Below are positions 20,426 through 28,933 of a stretch of 28,933 bases of DNA, piece by piece. The translations under genes were made by a program, and so were the position numbers. The stretch is from Hyphochytrium catenoides (taxonomy: Eukaryota > Sar > Hyphochytriomycetes > Hyphochytriales > Hyphochytriaceae), in assembly GCA_900088475.1 (NCBI GenBank), contig FLMG01004394.1:258-29190 (forward strand). Direction: 5' to 3'. The notes under the pieces are model-generated. The model did not search any database and was not told where the DNA came from. It saw nothing but the letters and a program-made list of their open reading frames with translations. Position 1 is the first letter of the stretch; each line of letters opens with the position of its first letter.

Positions 20426-21575
20426 CTAGCCTGAAGGCTAATAATAATACCTGGAGGGGGCTGACATCTAGACTGGCTTAGGCTGGCAGCTAAGGCGGGC
20501 ACTTAGGGTAGCGCCTATTTTGGCGCCTATGCTGGCGCCTACTCTGGCACCGAAGACTGACAGAAAGCAGGTAGTTAGCACGAAGACGTATTCCAATAAG
20601 GTTGGCGCCAAGGCAGTTTAGAGTTAAACTGAGGCCTATGCTGACATTCTCGGCTGCTTTAACGTTAGGATAATAGAACCCAAGTGGTACACATGATGGC
20701 AGGGAAGAAAGGGCTAGTCCAGTGTATTTCAAGAGAGCGTGTAGGAGATTTGGAGCAAGTCTGTTTCTTCCCATCATCATCATCATATACGTTTGAGGTT
20801 CTAACCCTACGAACTAGCTGTTGGTTCACTCTAATTCTAAAGGGGCACCAGGCGGGCATCAAGGCGAACACCACGGTTTCCTGGTAAGACTGACACGACG
20901 CGCATTACTGTTGTTGGCACTTAGAGCTTCCACCAAGACCGATACCAGAGTTGTTTGGCACCAACGTTAGCATCTAGACTCGCTCTTAATGCGGTTGGCA
21001 TCAAGCCTGGCACTAAGCGAGATACGTAGACAGGCACCTTCGGTCGGCATAAGGTGAAGTGGCCCAGTTGGCACCGGACAACACCCATCGGGGCTTGTGG
21101 TTATGTACGGTACCTAGAAAAGTACTTAGACTGAATCTAGACAGCTAACGCTGGTAAGAAAGCTGGTACCGACCCGGAGACCTAGGGTGCATCTAGGTTA
21201 GTCATACCCTACTGGTACTTAGATCATGGACACCTATTAGTAGATGGGCACCTCGGTTTCTGGCGGATCGCAAAAGCTGGCTACCTACGCTGGCACCTAG
21301 AGCTGGTAACAGCCCTGGGTTAAGCCGGCACCCAGACCAGGATCCCCGTCGTGAGACCTAGGCTGCCAACTACGCGGCACTGCTAATATGGCGCCTCGTA
21401 AAGTAAGTGTGGCGCCTGAATATGCATGGTAGCTACCCTGGCACCTATGCTGCTATCCCCTCGCCACCTAGGTTGGCACCTAGACTGGCACCCTGGCACA
21501 CCATGGTTAAAATTTACACTGGAAAAGTGGTCTGGCACCAAAGCTAGCTGGTTTCTAAGCTGGTAGGTAGGGGAG
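20426..21575. repeat. Degenerate 12-bp tandem repeat array 1
   Basis: The motif (C)TAGGCTGGCAC(C), 12 bases, recurs with heavy substitution. The clearest register is at about 20511-20560, reading CTATTTTGGCGC, CTATGCTGGCGC, CTACTCTGGCAC in direct succession. The middle (about 20600-20880) is less regular, with a CATCATCATCAT run. Indels shift the register often. Many units carry CCTAGG, GGCGCC or GGTACC palindromes. There is no long open frame, so I do not think this encodes a repeat protein now. Confidence 0.65.
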
Positions 21576-21999
21576 GTTAGCGTTCATCAATGCAGCTGAT
21601 AATTACTTCTTGTATACGTGGTACTATCAAGCGTCGTTCTTGCAATCTCTAGTGACCCCAGAAAGCGAGATCCGACGGGCGAGGGTAACGGCACAGCGCT
21701 GAAGAGTGGCCTCAACGTTGAGTAAGCGCAGAAGAGTAGGCCCGGGACTCGGCGTCAAGGAGTGTCTCATTTCCAGAAATGAGGCTTCTCTTCTTTTCCC
21801 TCGTCTCGCTCTTTGTCTCCGCTCCCTCTGAAAGTGGTCTTACAATCTTTTTTCTCTATTCCTTTCCACTTCTTCTTTGTTCTCTATTTATTATCTAAGA
21901 GGGGTTCCCGTTGCTGCTATTTTTGACAAGTCCAGCTCTACATAATTCTTCTCTCTCAAGAAGCGTCGACAACAGGACGAACAAACCTGGTAAGTCTTC
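21576..21999. other. Spacer between 12-mer arrays
   Basis: No gene seen. The span about 21780-21890 is pyrimidine-rich on the plus strand, beginning right after CATTTCCAGAAATG, a short palindrome. Confidence 0.4.
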
Positions 22000-22350
22000 C
22001 TTCTGCCTGGCTCTCTTAAGGCAGAGACTTAGGGTGGACTTTAGGTTCGCCCTGAGGTGGCTATAACGCTGGTGCCTATAGTGCATGTAGGCTAATCCTA
22101 GCCCAGAATCTAATAAGCTGGTTCCAGACTGGCCCGGTAGGGTACCTAGGATCAAGAACCTAGATTGTCATTTTCTAGGCTGGCAGGTAGATTGGCAGCC
22201 TCCATCCAGAGCTTAGTGAAGGCTTAGGGTTAGGCTAGGGCATTGGCAGCCTCACCCAGCCTAGGCTTGCAGGTAATTTGGTAGCGTCATACATCCAGAG
22301 CTTAAGTGACGACTTAGGGTTGTGGCTAGGGCATTGGCAGCCTCACCCAA
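22000..22350. repeat. Degenerate 12-mer array 2 with an 86-bp tandem duplication
   Basis: The left half carries scattered GGCTGG / GGTACC / TAGGCT units as in array 1. The right half is a direct duplication with a period of about 86 bases. Units start at TAGGCTGGCAGGTA (22176) and TAGGCTTGCAGGTA (22262), and each contains CATCCAGAGCTTA, CTTAGGGTT and GGCTAGGGCATTGGCAGC followed by CTCACCC. Confidence 0.65.
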
Positions 22351-22591
22351 AGCTTATGGAAAGGCCGTCATCATGGATGGCTGTTAAGGCAGGTGATTAC
22401 CCTTTCGCATTCTCTGCTGTATTTCTCCTTTTCCTCCTTGACTCACTTTGGCGCATCCCATCTCGATCCCCTCTTTTCAGTCTTTCTCTCCCTCTTTCTC
22501 CCTTCTTGTTGGTCTTCAAATTTTGCCAACAATAAGTCACTGCTCCCGGTTCCCTTTTGAATTCTCTGTCCTCTTGCTAACCCACCTGTCC
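22351..22591. other. Pyrimidine-biased spacer
   Basis: No gene seen. This is plus-strand pyrimidine-rich sequence leading into the simple repeat. Confidence 0.4.
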
Positions 22592-22804
22592 GTCTCCTCC
22601 TCCTCCTCCTCTTCTCTCTGTGTCTCTCTGTGTCTCTCTCTCTTTCTCTCTATTCCTCTCTCTCTTTTTCTCTCTCTCTTTTTTTCTCTCTCTCTCTTTT
22701 TCTCTCTCTCTCTCTCTTTCTCTCTCTTCTCTGTCTCTGTCTCTCTCTCTTTCTCTCTCTTTTCTCTCTATATTCTCTCTCTATTCTCTCTCTTCGCTCT
22801 CTCT
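22592..22804. repeat. Long (TC)n-type simple repeat
   Basis: It is a near-pure pyrimidine tract of about 210 bases on the plus strand: a (TCC)n start, then CTCTCT runs interrupted by TTTTT and TGTCTC. It ends in CTATACATATGTATTG, a short alternating pyrimidine-purine palindrome. The Ser/Leu/Phe-rich frames crossing it are artefacts of the repeat. Confidence 0.9.
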
Positions 22805-22820
22805 ATACATATGTATTGTA

Positions 22821-23226
22821 TTCCTCGGTTAAATATCGGGGAAGGAAGGTGGGAGGAAGTAGGTGTTCCTGACGCGGTTAGATGATGGGGCTGACCTCGC
22901 GCCTCAGTCTCAGCTTTGGTCGGTCAGCCTCTGCCGCCTGCCCACACTTAGACACAGCGGCAACGGATAGGGGAGGTACAGCAGACTGCACCTATTCGGC
23001 GCATCAGGAACAGTCAACCGCGCGCCCGCCCTTTCTTCGCTGCGCTAAACCTATGGTAGAGGAGAGAGTACGTAGTTAATGTGTAGCCTGGGCGGTAAGG
23101 GTTAGTTAGCTTACTACTTGTGAGTTAGTCGTAGAGTTAGGACACGACGGCGATTACGAACGGGCCAAGAGCCTCCTTCGGCTTGACCCAGCTAGGCGGC
23201 AAGGAGAGCTCGCAGGCTAGTAATGT
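22821..23226 (-). repeat. Dispersed repeat family, copy 3 (inverted)
   Basis: Read on the minus strand it starts ACATTACTAGCCTGCGAGCT and carries GCTGGGTCAAGCCGAAGG, GGCTCTTGGCCC, CGTGTCCTAACTC, CGGTTGACTGTTCCTG, CCGTTGCCGCTGTGTCTAAG, GCAGGCGGCAGAGGCTGA and GAGGTCAGCCCCATCATC. It is the best preserved match to copy 1, and it is opposite in orientation to copy 2, facing it across 2.4 kb. Confidence 0.75.
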
Positions 23227-24178
23227 CCTGCGCCAGTTTGAGCCCCCCAGCCAGAGGATTATCATTCATCTGCATGCTCTGTCACCGTCATCCGGGTGAG
23301 CAGAAGGGAACCGTCTTTCTGCTATCCTGTCCTACTGCTAGTTTAAAAACGGCAGACCTTGCTTGCCTCCGCCGTTTGCTCTCTCTCTCTTGTCCGGTCG
23401 TACCTCCATTCTTCCTAGATGCTCTACCGGATGGGTCTTTCACTTTTATCTAAAAGAGCTTAAATAGTACGCCGCCTTAGCCGGTTTTCTCCTTAAGTTC
23501 TCTGCTCTCCCTGCAATACTCTCTCTCAATATGATCGGACTAAACAAACGCTATACGTTGCTCCCCTTCTTATTCTTCAAAAGCTCTCTCTCCGAGCTCT
23601 CATTCCATCTCGCATCTGCCTCTACTTCCCGTCTCCTATTATCTCTCAACTAGGCTGAGAACAGCGGCCCTCTAGTGCTGTCTATGAGTTAGCGTTTTAA
23701 GGCTATTTCTTGTTCACTCTTTCTCTCCTCTCTCTTTGTTTTCTCTCGCCTGTCTCACCCTGACTTCATCAGCCTCCATAACCTCTCTTCCTAGCTCAGC
23801 ATGTCATCCCGGTTGGTATCGCAGATAGACCAAACTCTTCACTCTTTTTCTCAAGATTTGACTATTGCTGCTTACTGCTTCACCTCCTGATTGTACGACC
23901 TGTCCTTTGCCGTTCAGCTTCTTCCTCTCTCTAATTTCATTGTTCAGTTGCCCCGATTTCGGGGTTGCTCTTCACCCACGATGGTCAAGCCATTCTTCCT
24001 ATCTTTTTTCTTGAATGGTTTCCTGCGCAAGGACTGGACCAACAGCCACTAGTACAAAACAGCAGTCACCACCAGTATCTCAAAACCAGGTCTCACCTCG
24101 GCAGCCATCAGGGTTTTCAGAAAGAGTTGCAACTCAATAAGGGGTCAAGAGGCATCACTATTCGGAGAAGTTCGTCGT
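23227..24178. other. Pyrimidine-rich spacer, no gene seen
   Basis: The span 23360-23940 is plus-strand pyrimidine-rich with no supportable frame. From about 24030 the composition changes abruptly to CAG/CCA-rich, leading into the Gln/Pro/His-rich frame described next. Confidence 0.4.
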
Positions 24179-24409
24179 GAACAGCCACCTGTACCTCAGC
24201 AACACTCGATACCTCAACAAGCACCCCTAGCTTCTCGTCAGGAACAACCACACCCTTACCAAGACCAGCCACTACCTCCTCACCAGGAGCAGCCTGCATC
24301 ACATCACAAGAACCCTCAGATTGTCAGAAGCAGCAACCACCACCAACGGCAGCAGCACCAGGACCATTTAGAGCCTGAAGCTTCTGAAACTCCCCCAAGT
24401 AGACTCTGA
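24179..24409 (+). pseudogene. Gln/Pro/His-rich coding remnant, uncertain
   Basis: About 76 codons open to a TGA at 24407-24409, without an ATG start. The translation is rich in Gln, Pro and His (for example EQPPVPQQHSIPQQ) and unlike the surrounding noncoding frames. Known PiT transporters have a large hydrophilic central loop before the C-terminal half, so this could be a decayed loop of the transporter fragment that follows. However, the intervening conserved GANDVAN-type block is absent and the frames do not join. It may be an unrelated low-complexity remnant. Confidence 0.3.
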
Positions 24410-24417
24410 GGAAGCTT

Positions 24418-24433
24418 CTAACCCTAACCCTAA
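24418..24433. repeat. Short telomeric-type repeat (CCCTAA)n
   Basis: The 16 bases CTAACCCTAACCCTAA make about 2.7 units of the TTAGGG-type telomeric repeat, read C-rich on the plus strand. They sit directly before the first codon with phosphate-transporter similarity. Confidence 0.7.
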
Positions 24434-24761
24434 GCTCTTGGTATTCTTTTGATGGGTTATAGAGTCATGGCCATATTGGGCAAGGACATCACCACTTTCA
24501 ACTATCACCGCTTATCCTGCTCCGAGCTTGTTTCCGTCAACCACTGTAGTCGTTGCCTCAATTCTGAAGCTTCCAGTTTCTTCCACACACTGTCAGGTCG
24601 GCGCCGTCCTTGGCCTTGGTATCGCTGCCGCCTTTTGCGTAAAGAAAGTTCAGTGGAGCCTTATGGGTAAAATCGTTGTTGCCTGGCTCTTCACTGTTTC
24701 TGCCGCTGCACTCGTCTCAGGTGTGCTATCTTGGCTTGTCCAGTTTGCCTTTAGGACTTAG
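24434..24761 (+). pseudogene. Truncated, frameshifted PiT/PHO4 phosphate transporter C terminus
   Basis: Frame one (from 24434) reads ALGILLMGYRVMAILGKDIT and continues to CSELVS near 24533. Frame two picks up at STTVVVASILKLPVSSTHCQ and runs through VGAVLGLG and MGKIVVAW to a TAG at 24759-24761. Together they match in order the C-terminal duplicated signature of the inorganic phosphate transporter (PiT, PHO4) family: GYRVxxxxGKxIT, then E-L, then LP-V-S-(S/T)-T-H-C-x-V-G, then G-K-I-x-x-x-W. The frame change falls between about 24530 and 24545. The N-terminal half and the central GANDVAN block are missing. A functional exon of a spliced gene is the alternative, since CTAAC..AAG before 24435 could mimic an acceptor, but the frameshift inside the most conserved region argues for a pseudogene. 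Confidence 0.8.
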
Positions 24762-24899
24762 CAAGTTGTAGAAGATTGATTTTGCAGTAGATTGCTTGGA
24801 CGGCCACCTTGCTAATAAGACACTCTCAGTAGAAGAGTAACATGTTAAATCCAAAACATCTCTACCGGTCACCTAGTCTTCCAGCAAGAGGATGAGGGG
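24762..24899. other. Sequence following the transporter relic
   Basis: No gene seen; possibly the old 3' flank of the transporter. Confidence 0.35.
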
Positions 24900-25905
24900 C
24901 AGTAATATTGGATGGCGTTTAGCCAGGTAAATTAAGTTTGCATCCTGGCACGACGTAGACTGACACAAAAAGTAGCAGGTCATATCTTACCATGAGAACT
25001 CTGATGGCAACTCAGGTTGGCACCTGCTAGGCTTTCACCTAACTTGGTGAAACAGAATATCGTGTAGCCTAAGGATGGGACTTAGGATGGCCTCAAGAAT
25101 AGCACCTTTTGGCTGGTACCTAGGCGTACCTCGGACTCCTTATCTCTGTCAGTAGGCTGGCAACGAAGACTGACATAAAAGCTGGAACAATAGCTACTCA
25201 GTAGCTCTCGCGTGCAGGGTTATGGCACCTAGGCTGCTCATCGTCGGGTTTAGTGATCTAAAGTAATGTATATGTGTGACTCCTAAGGCTGGTTCTAGAC
25301 TGATTCCAATGCTACTCATACGTAGAATCCATTAGTAAAAGTAGTACCTAGGTTGGCACCCATCCGAGCACCTACGCTGCCACCTACAGCCGGCGCATAA
25401 GGCTGGCATGAAGGCTGCTGGGACAAAGAACGGCACCAACATAGGCAATTAGGCTGACACTTGAGGTTGACCCCGGACTGGTACAATCTAGGTTGTTACC
25501 TAGGCTGGCTCTCGCCCCTATTCTGTTAGCTAGGGTGGCACCTATGGGCCCTCGCATCAAGACTGGCACCGCAGAGTTGGTATCTACGCCGCGCCTAAGG
25601 TCTGCATAAAAGGCAACTCCCCAAGCCGGTATCAGGGCCAACACTGAGTTGGTACCTACTAGGTTGGTGCCTCATCCGACGCCTCTGATAGACTAGAAGC
25701 TAGAGTAGTGCGACCTGTGACTTGCATCAGTACGTGCTTGACAGAGCTGGTAAATATATGTAGGCGGCTCCTGAGGCTGGACTCCAGGATCCTGTTAACT
25801 GGTACCTAGGGGCAGAGCGAGGCTGGCTCCTCGGGTGGCACCTAAACTGGCAACCTATGGCAGGCACCACTACTGGCGCCTAGCTGGTTCTTATGTTGGC
25901 TACGT
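24900..25905. repeat. Degenerate 12-bp tandem repeat array 3
   Basis: It has the same 12-base motif as array 1. The clearest run is at about 25349-25400: CTAGGTTGGCAC, CCATCCGAGCAC, CTACGCTGCCAC and CTACAGCCGGCG follow each other in perfect 12-base register. Elsewhere the TAGGCTGG and GGCACCTA words recur with indels. An 86-codon minus-strand frame (25384-25644) is a by-product of the array. Confidence 0.7.
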
Positions 25906-25929
25906 AGACCTATATGAAAGACGGGTTGA

Positions 25930-26214
25930 ATTTCTCACCTGCGTCCCTCCTCATCTTGCCCTCTCCTGGTCTCAAAACCCTTCTTATTCTGTTCTCTCTT
26001 GCCTCAATGGCTAGACAGCTCTTTGTTTCCTCCTCTTCGTTCCCGGCAAGCTTTCTGTCCTATACTTAGCATACTCTATCTCTTCTGTCTTTCCATCAGC
26101 CCTAGCCAACGCTTAGATAAACTCATCAACTTCTATTGGCCACCTCTTGACTTTGCTCCCACCTTATCCAACCTGCCTCTCCCCTCCATCACTCTTCTTC
26201 GCTTGTTCCTCTCT

Positions 26215-26257
<43 letters not shown>

Positions 26258-26780
26258 CTCTCTCTCTGTCTCTCTCTCTCTCTTTCTCCCCATATACGTA
26301 CCATATATACATGACGTAGCGTCTACTTTTTTCATTGATATTTATTTTCCACTTCTTGCTCCAAGCATTCCCTCTCTTCCTACCGTCTCTCTCATGCTCT
26401 CACTCTGTCCTTCATCCTTCTAGTCAATTTCTCCATCTATCTTAATCTTATACTCTCCAAGAACGAATATTCAATTTATGTACCTCTTCTCTCTCTGTGG
26501 TTCTGTCACCCAAATTTAAGTCGCAGCCTTCTTCTTTATTCTAGCCTACTTTTCCACCCTTTCCCAGCTAAAGTCCCAGGCGTACCTAACGTCAGTATTC
26601 GCCTCTAACCTCATCAATTCTCTCTACAGCGGCTTCCGATATAGCACTCTTTTTGTCTGCTCTCCTATGCACAGGTTCTTAGTGCTATTAGCATTTCCTT
26701 AGTCTCCTTCATCTCTGAAAGAGCACATATCTCATCCTCATCTGCAATCTACATCGTCGTTAGTAAAGTTTATCTCTGAC
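25930..26780. other. Pyrimidine-rich spacer after array 3
   Basis: It is plus-strand pyrimidine-biased throughout, with the simple repeat below embedded in it. No gene seen. Confidence 0.4.
26210..26290. repeat. (TC)n / (TG)n simple repeat
   Basis: An 80-base CTCTCT tract with a central TGTGTGTGTG interruption, followed by CATATACGTACCATATATAC. The purine-pyrimidine alternating tail resembles the one after the tract at 22592-22804. Confidence 0.9.
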
Positions 26781-27757
26781 TAGCGTTACTCGGGTGATCA
26801 AGAGTTGCGTGAAAGGATCTCATGGACAGACTCAGAGACTGAAGAACGAGACCAGCAAAAAACAGGAAGCTCTGCACCGACAACTAGGAACCTGTTGCAA
26901 GCTGAAAAGCTGAGGGGAAGGAAACCGGTAGCGACAGGAAGATAAAGGATCAGAGGGTAATAGGTTTACGTAGCCAAGAAGCGAGGAGGGAGCACTCTTC
27001 CGGCGTTATGGGATGATACCATGCTGATGATGTCTGATAGGCATATTAAGTATTTCGTACCTACCGTTGGTCCCAACGTATTACTTCCCGCAGCATTTCC
27101 CAGTCTCTTCCTTTACACCGCTTTCGGAGCAACAAGGTGATGTTTTCCCGAGAACCTCTTCCTCCTTGAACTGGCGATAGCTTTTGTATTCCAGCTCGTA
27201 TAGCTACAGTGCCCTGCTTTTCATGCTATCCCTCAAATCTGCGTCCTCTTCTCTTTTTTCATCAAAAACATTGCCTGGAGCTCATGAGCCTCTTCGGTCA
27301 ATGCCCGTGCATCCGAGAAAAAGGAGGGGGATGAAAGGAGGGAGGAAAGCTTCGCGGAGACATCTTCAGCAAGAATCCTGCAAGCAGGTAATTGAGACGG
27401 CAGAAGGGGTCTGTCCTCTCCAGCGCGCGTCGGACAAAGGAGAGCGAATAGAAGCAAACGCAACCTACCTTCTCTATGTTGCCTGTGCCATGAACCCAAC
27501 CTTCTCTCTGCTGGAGAAGTTCCAAGCATACCCTATCTAATCACTGCAATAACCAGGAAGAGCGAGAGAGAGAGATAGAAAGAGAGAAGAGATTGAAGAC
27601 AGAAGGGAGTGAAGTGGATGAAGGAGCCAGAGGAAGAAATTAATAAAAAGAGAAGAATGGAAAGAGGTATGTATGGAATGCAAGGCAGTCAAAGGAAAGA
27701 CCCCCAGAGCTATGAGGGAGGAAGGGAGGAAAAAGAGGGAGAGGAGGGAACTCAGAA
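26781..27757. other. Intergenic region, no supported gene
   Basis: A hydrophilic frame of about 54 codons (about 26780-26950, Glu/Asp/Lys/Arg-rich) and a 118-codon frame at 27184-27540 with no early ATG look weakly protein-like but match nothing I recognise. The span 27545-27760 is purine-rich on the plus strand, the opposite strand bias to the rest of the right half. Confidence 0.35.
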
Positions 27758-28165
27758 GCTCCTCTCGCTTATGAAGAGGGAGTAGGGTATTGTTTCTCTC
27801 TGCTCTCGTCAACGGCCTTAAGATAAGAGGACATCTTCTCCACGTTGAGGCACTTCTTGCTCTTTTAACGGTACCACTCAGGAGATACAGTGGCCATCTG
27901 TTCTCTGCTCTCTCTGTCCCTCTATCGTTCTCGCTCCTACTTTCTGATGCGCTCCTTGCTTAGGAAGAGGGAGTGGGGTAGTGTTTTTCTCTGCTCTCGT
28001 CAACTGTTTAAGACAAGAGAATGACAAGTTCTCATTTCATGTCTAACCAGAATTTCTAGCGATAACGGTCAGGGAGACACAGGGGATGTCCTCTGCTTCT
28101 GGTTCTCTATCTCTCTGTTCTTCTCTTGTCCTCTATTCTTCTCGCTCCTTCTGATGCTCCTTGTT
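27758..28165. repeat. Diverged tandem duplication, period about 193 bp
   Basis: Unit 1 starts GCTCCTCTCGCTTATGAAGA at 27758 and unit 2 starts GCTCCTTGCTTAGGAAGA at 27951. Both continue GAGGGAGT(A/G)GGGTA and TCTCTGCTCTCGTCAAC, then diverge, then share a pyrimidine-rich end with CTCGCTCC and TTCTGATGC. A partial third start (GCTCCTTGTTGGC) follows at about 28155. Confidence 0.65.
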
Positions 28166-28418
28166 GGCTTTCTCTTCTTGTCCCTCTATCGTCTATTAAA
28201 TGAGGGAGAATACGGAAGGTTGTGTGTGTTTTTTTACACGAAGAAAGAAATCGAAATAAGAATAGGAGAGAAGGACAATTGATAATGGGGACCTCTCTTC
28301 CGTCCCTCTCTCTCTCTCTTCACGATTCTCCTTTCTTTTCCCCACCATTCCTTCTTGTTTGAACCACTATGTTCTATTCTTGAGTACGGCTACGCTCGAT
28401 CTGTCTACTTAGGATTCT

Positions 28419-28790
28419 CTAGTCATTGATAGCCTTGTCCAGCACTTGCTTTCCTGCTGGACTATAACCTGGAACAACAGTAAGGCGCAAGTCTCCAGGT
28501 GGAACGCACGGCAAACGCTCGACGGTGTAGCGCTGAAGGAAGGTGGAGAGATCTGAGATCTGCTTGTCATTCAAAGACGCACCTTTCCTGCAAGTTGGTT
28601 TGAGGGCATACACTCAATGCAGTACAAGACTGTTTCCGGCTGCCTTGGATCTTTTTAACCTAACATGGCCCCGCACACCTTGCAACCGGAACAGATACTG
28701 CTTGCAGCTCCACACTAGTCTTCAAAGCATTTGTCAAGCTCTGCAAGTCTATCTGCTGAATGTTGATAAGAAAGGGAGCTTTTATCAAGG
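28419..28790 (-). CDS. Possible 3' exons of an unidentified gene, 5'-partial
   Basis: The proposed last exon is complement 28419-28587, ending in TAG. The preceding exon ends at 28679, giving a 91-base intron with donor AAG|GTGTGC and acceptor TTGCAG. The join is in phase and gives ELQAVSVPVARKGASLNDKQ, continuing with about 50 soluble-looking residues (DLSTFLQRYTVERLPCVPPG and a final KAIND). The 5' boundary of the upstream exon is unclear; TTTCTTATCAACATTCAG near 28760 is a plausible acceptor. I recognise no domain. The composition is more protein-like than nearby frames and the intron size matches that of the globin gene, but this remains tentative. Confidence 0.4.
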
Positions 28791-28933
28791 TTTTGGAAGC
28801 TAATGAGGACGGGAGTTGTTGCCAGGAGGGAAAGAGCACCAACAATATTTGTCCGGAGGATGGATATCGCGAATAGGGGTAGATGTAAGGAATGGGACTG
28901 TGGTCTAAGGGGAAAATCTATTAATGAGAATGA

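Noticed and set aside
20426-21575. CRISPR array
   Set aside because: The 12-bp units are contiguous and degenerate with no unique spacers, and the locus is eukaryotic.
22448-22885. Overlapping Ser/Leu/Phe-rich frames of 70-145 codons
   Set aside because: They are translations of a (TC)n microsatellite.
27184-27540. 118-codon plus-strand frame
   Set aside because: The first codon is TTG, there is no ATG for 13 codons and no domain; an opposing minus-strand frame is equally long.

Overview
This window looks like nuclear DNA of a unicellular or zoosporic eukaryote whose lineage I cannot name. The case for a eukaryote is a gene with two clean GT-AG introns that carry CTAAC/CTGAC branch-point-like motifs, plus long polypyrimidine microsatellites, dispersed repeats, a short TTAGGG-type telomeric tract and low gene density. 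There are no operons and no ribosome binding sites.

The main coding content is a family of four paralogous, apparently intronless, multi-pass membrane proteins: 3-1478 (+, its 5' end lies outside the window), 3097-5307 (+), 10012-12312 (-) and 17020-19137 (+). I do not recognise the family. All share an N-terminal membrane segment, a Cys-containing ectodomain, a second membrane segment, a variable basic/Ser-rich loop, a highly conserved membrane core around an ANND motif, a CG.D.PC..RGD segment, a cytosolic tail with a GCP[HQ]CG motif, and a short aromatic motif at the extreme C terminus. The third to last of these features is the best place to search for distant relatives.

Between the second and third paralogs, on the minus strand, a three-exon gene (5617-6784) reconstructs to a 298-residue globin. 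It has the Tyr-B10 / Phe-CD1 / Gln-E7 / His-F8 pattern and an N terminus (MGQC) suited to myristoylation and palmitoylation. The right edge (28419 to about 28790, minus) holds the last exons of a possible further gene that I cannot identify.

From about 19.98 kb to 26.3 kb the window is repeat-rich. A dispersed repeat of 400-450 bp occurs three times (14.6 kb +, 20.0 kb +, 23.2 kb -); the last two copies face each other and bracket a block of highly degenerate 12-bp tandem repeats (consensus near CTAGGCTGGCAC). Similar 12-mer arrays recur at 22.0 kb and 24.9-25.9 kb, and each is followed by a pyrimidine-rich stretch. Within this zone lies a broken C-terminal fragment of a PiT/PHO4 phosphate transporter (24434-24761), joined at its truncated end to a short telomeric-type repeat. 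The rest of the intergenic DNA (1.5-3.1, 6.8-9.7, 12.5-14.6, 15.0-17.0, 26.3-28.4 kb) shows pyrimidine-biased stretches and small tandem duplications but no gene I can support.
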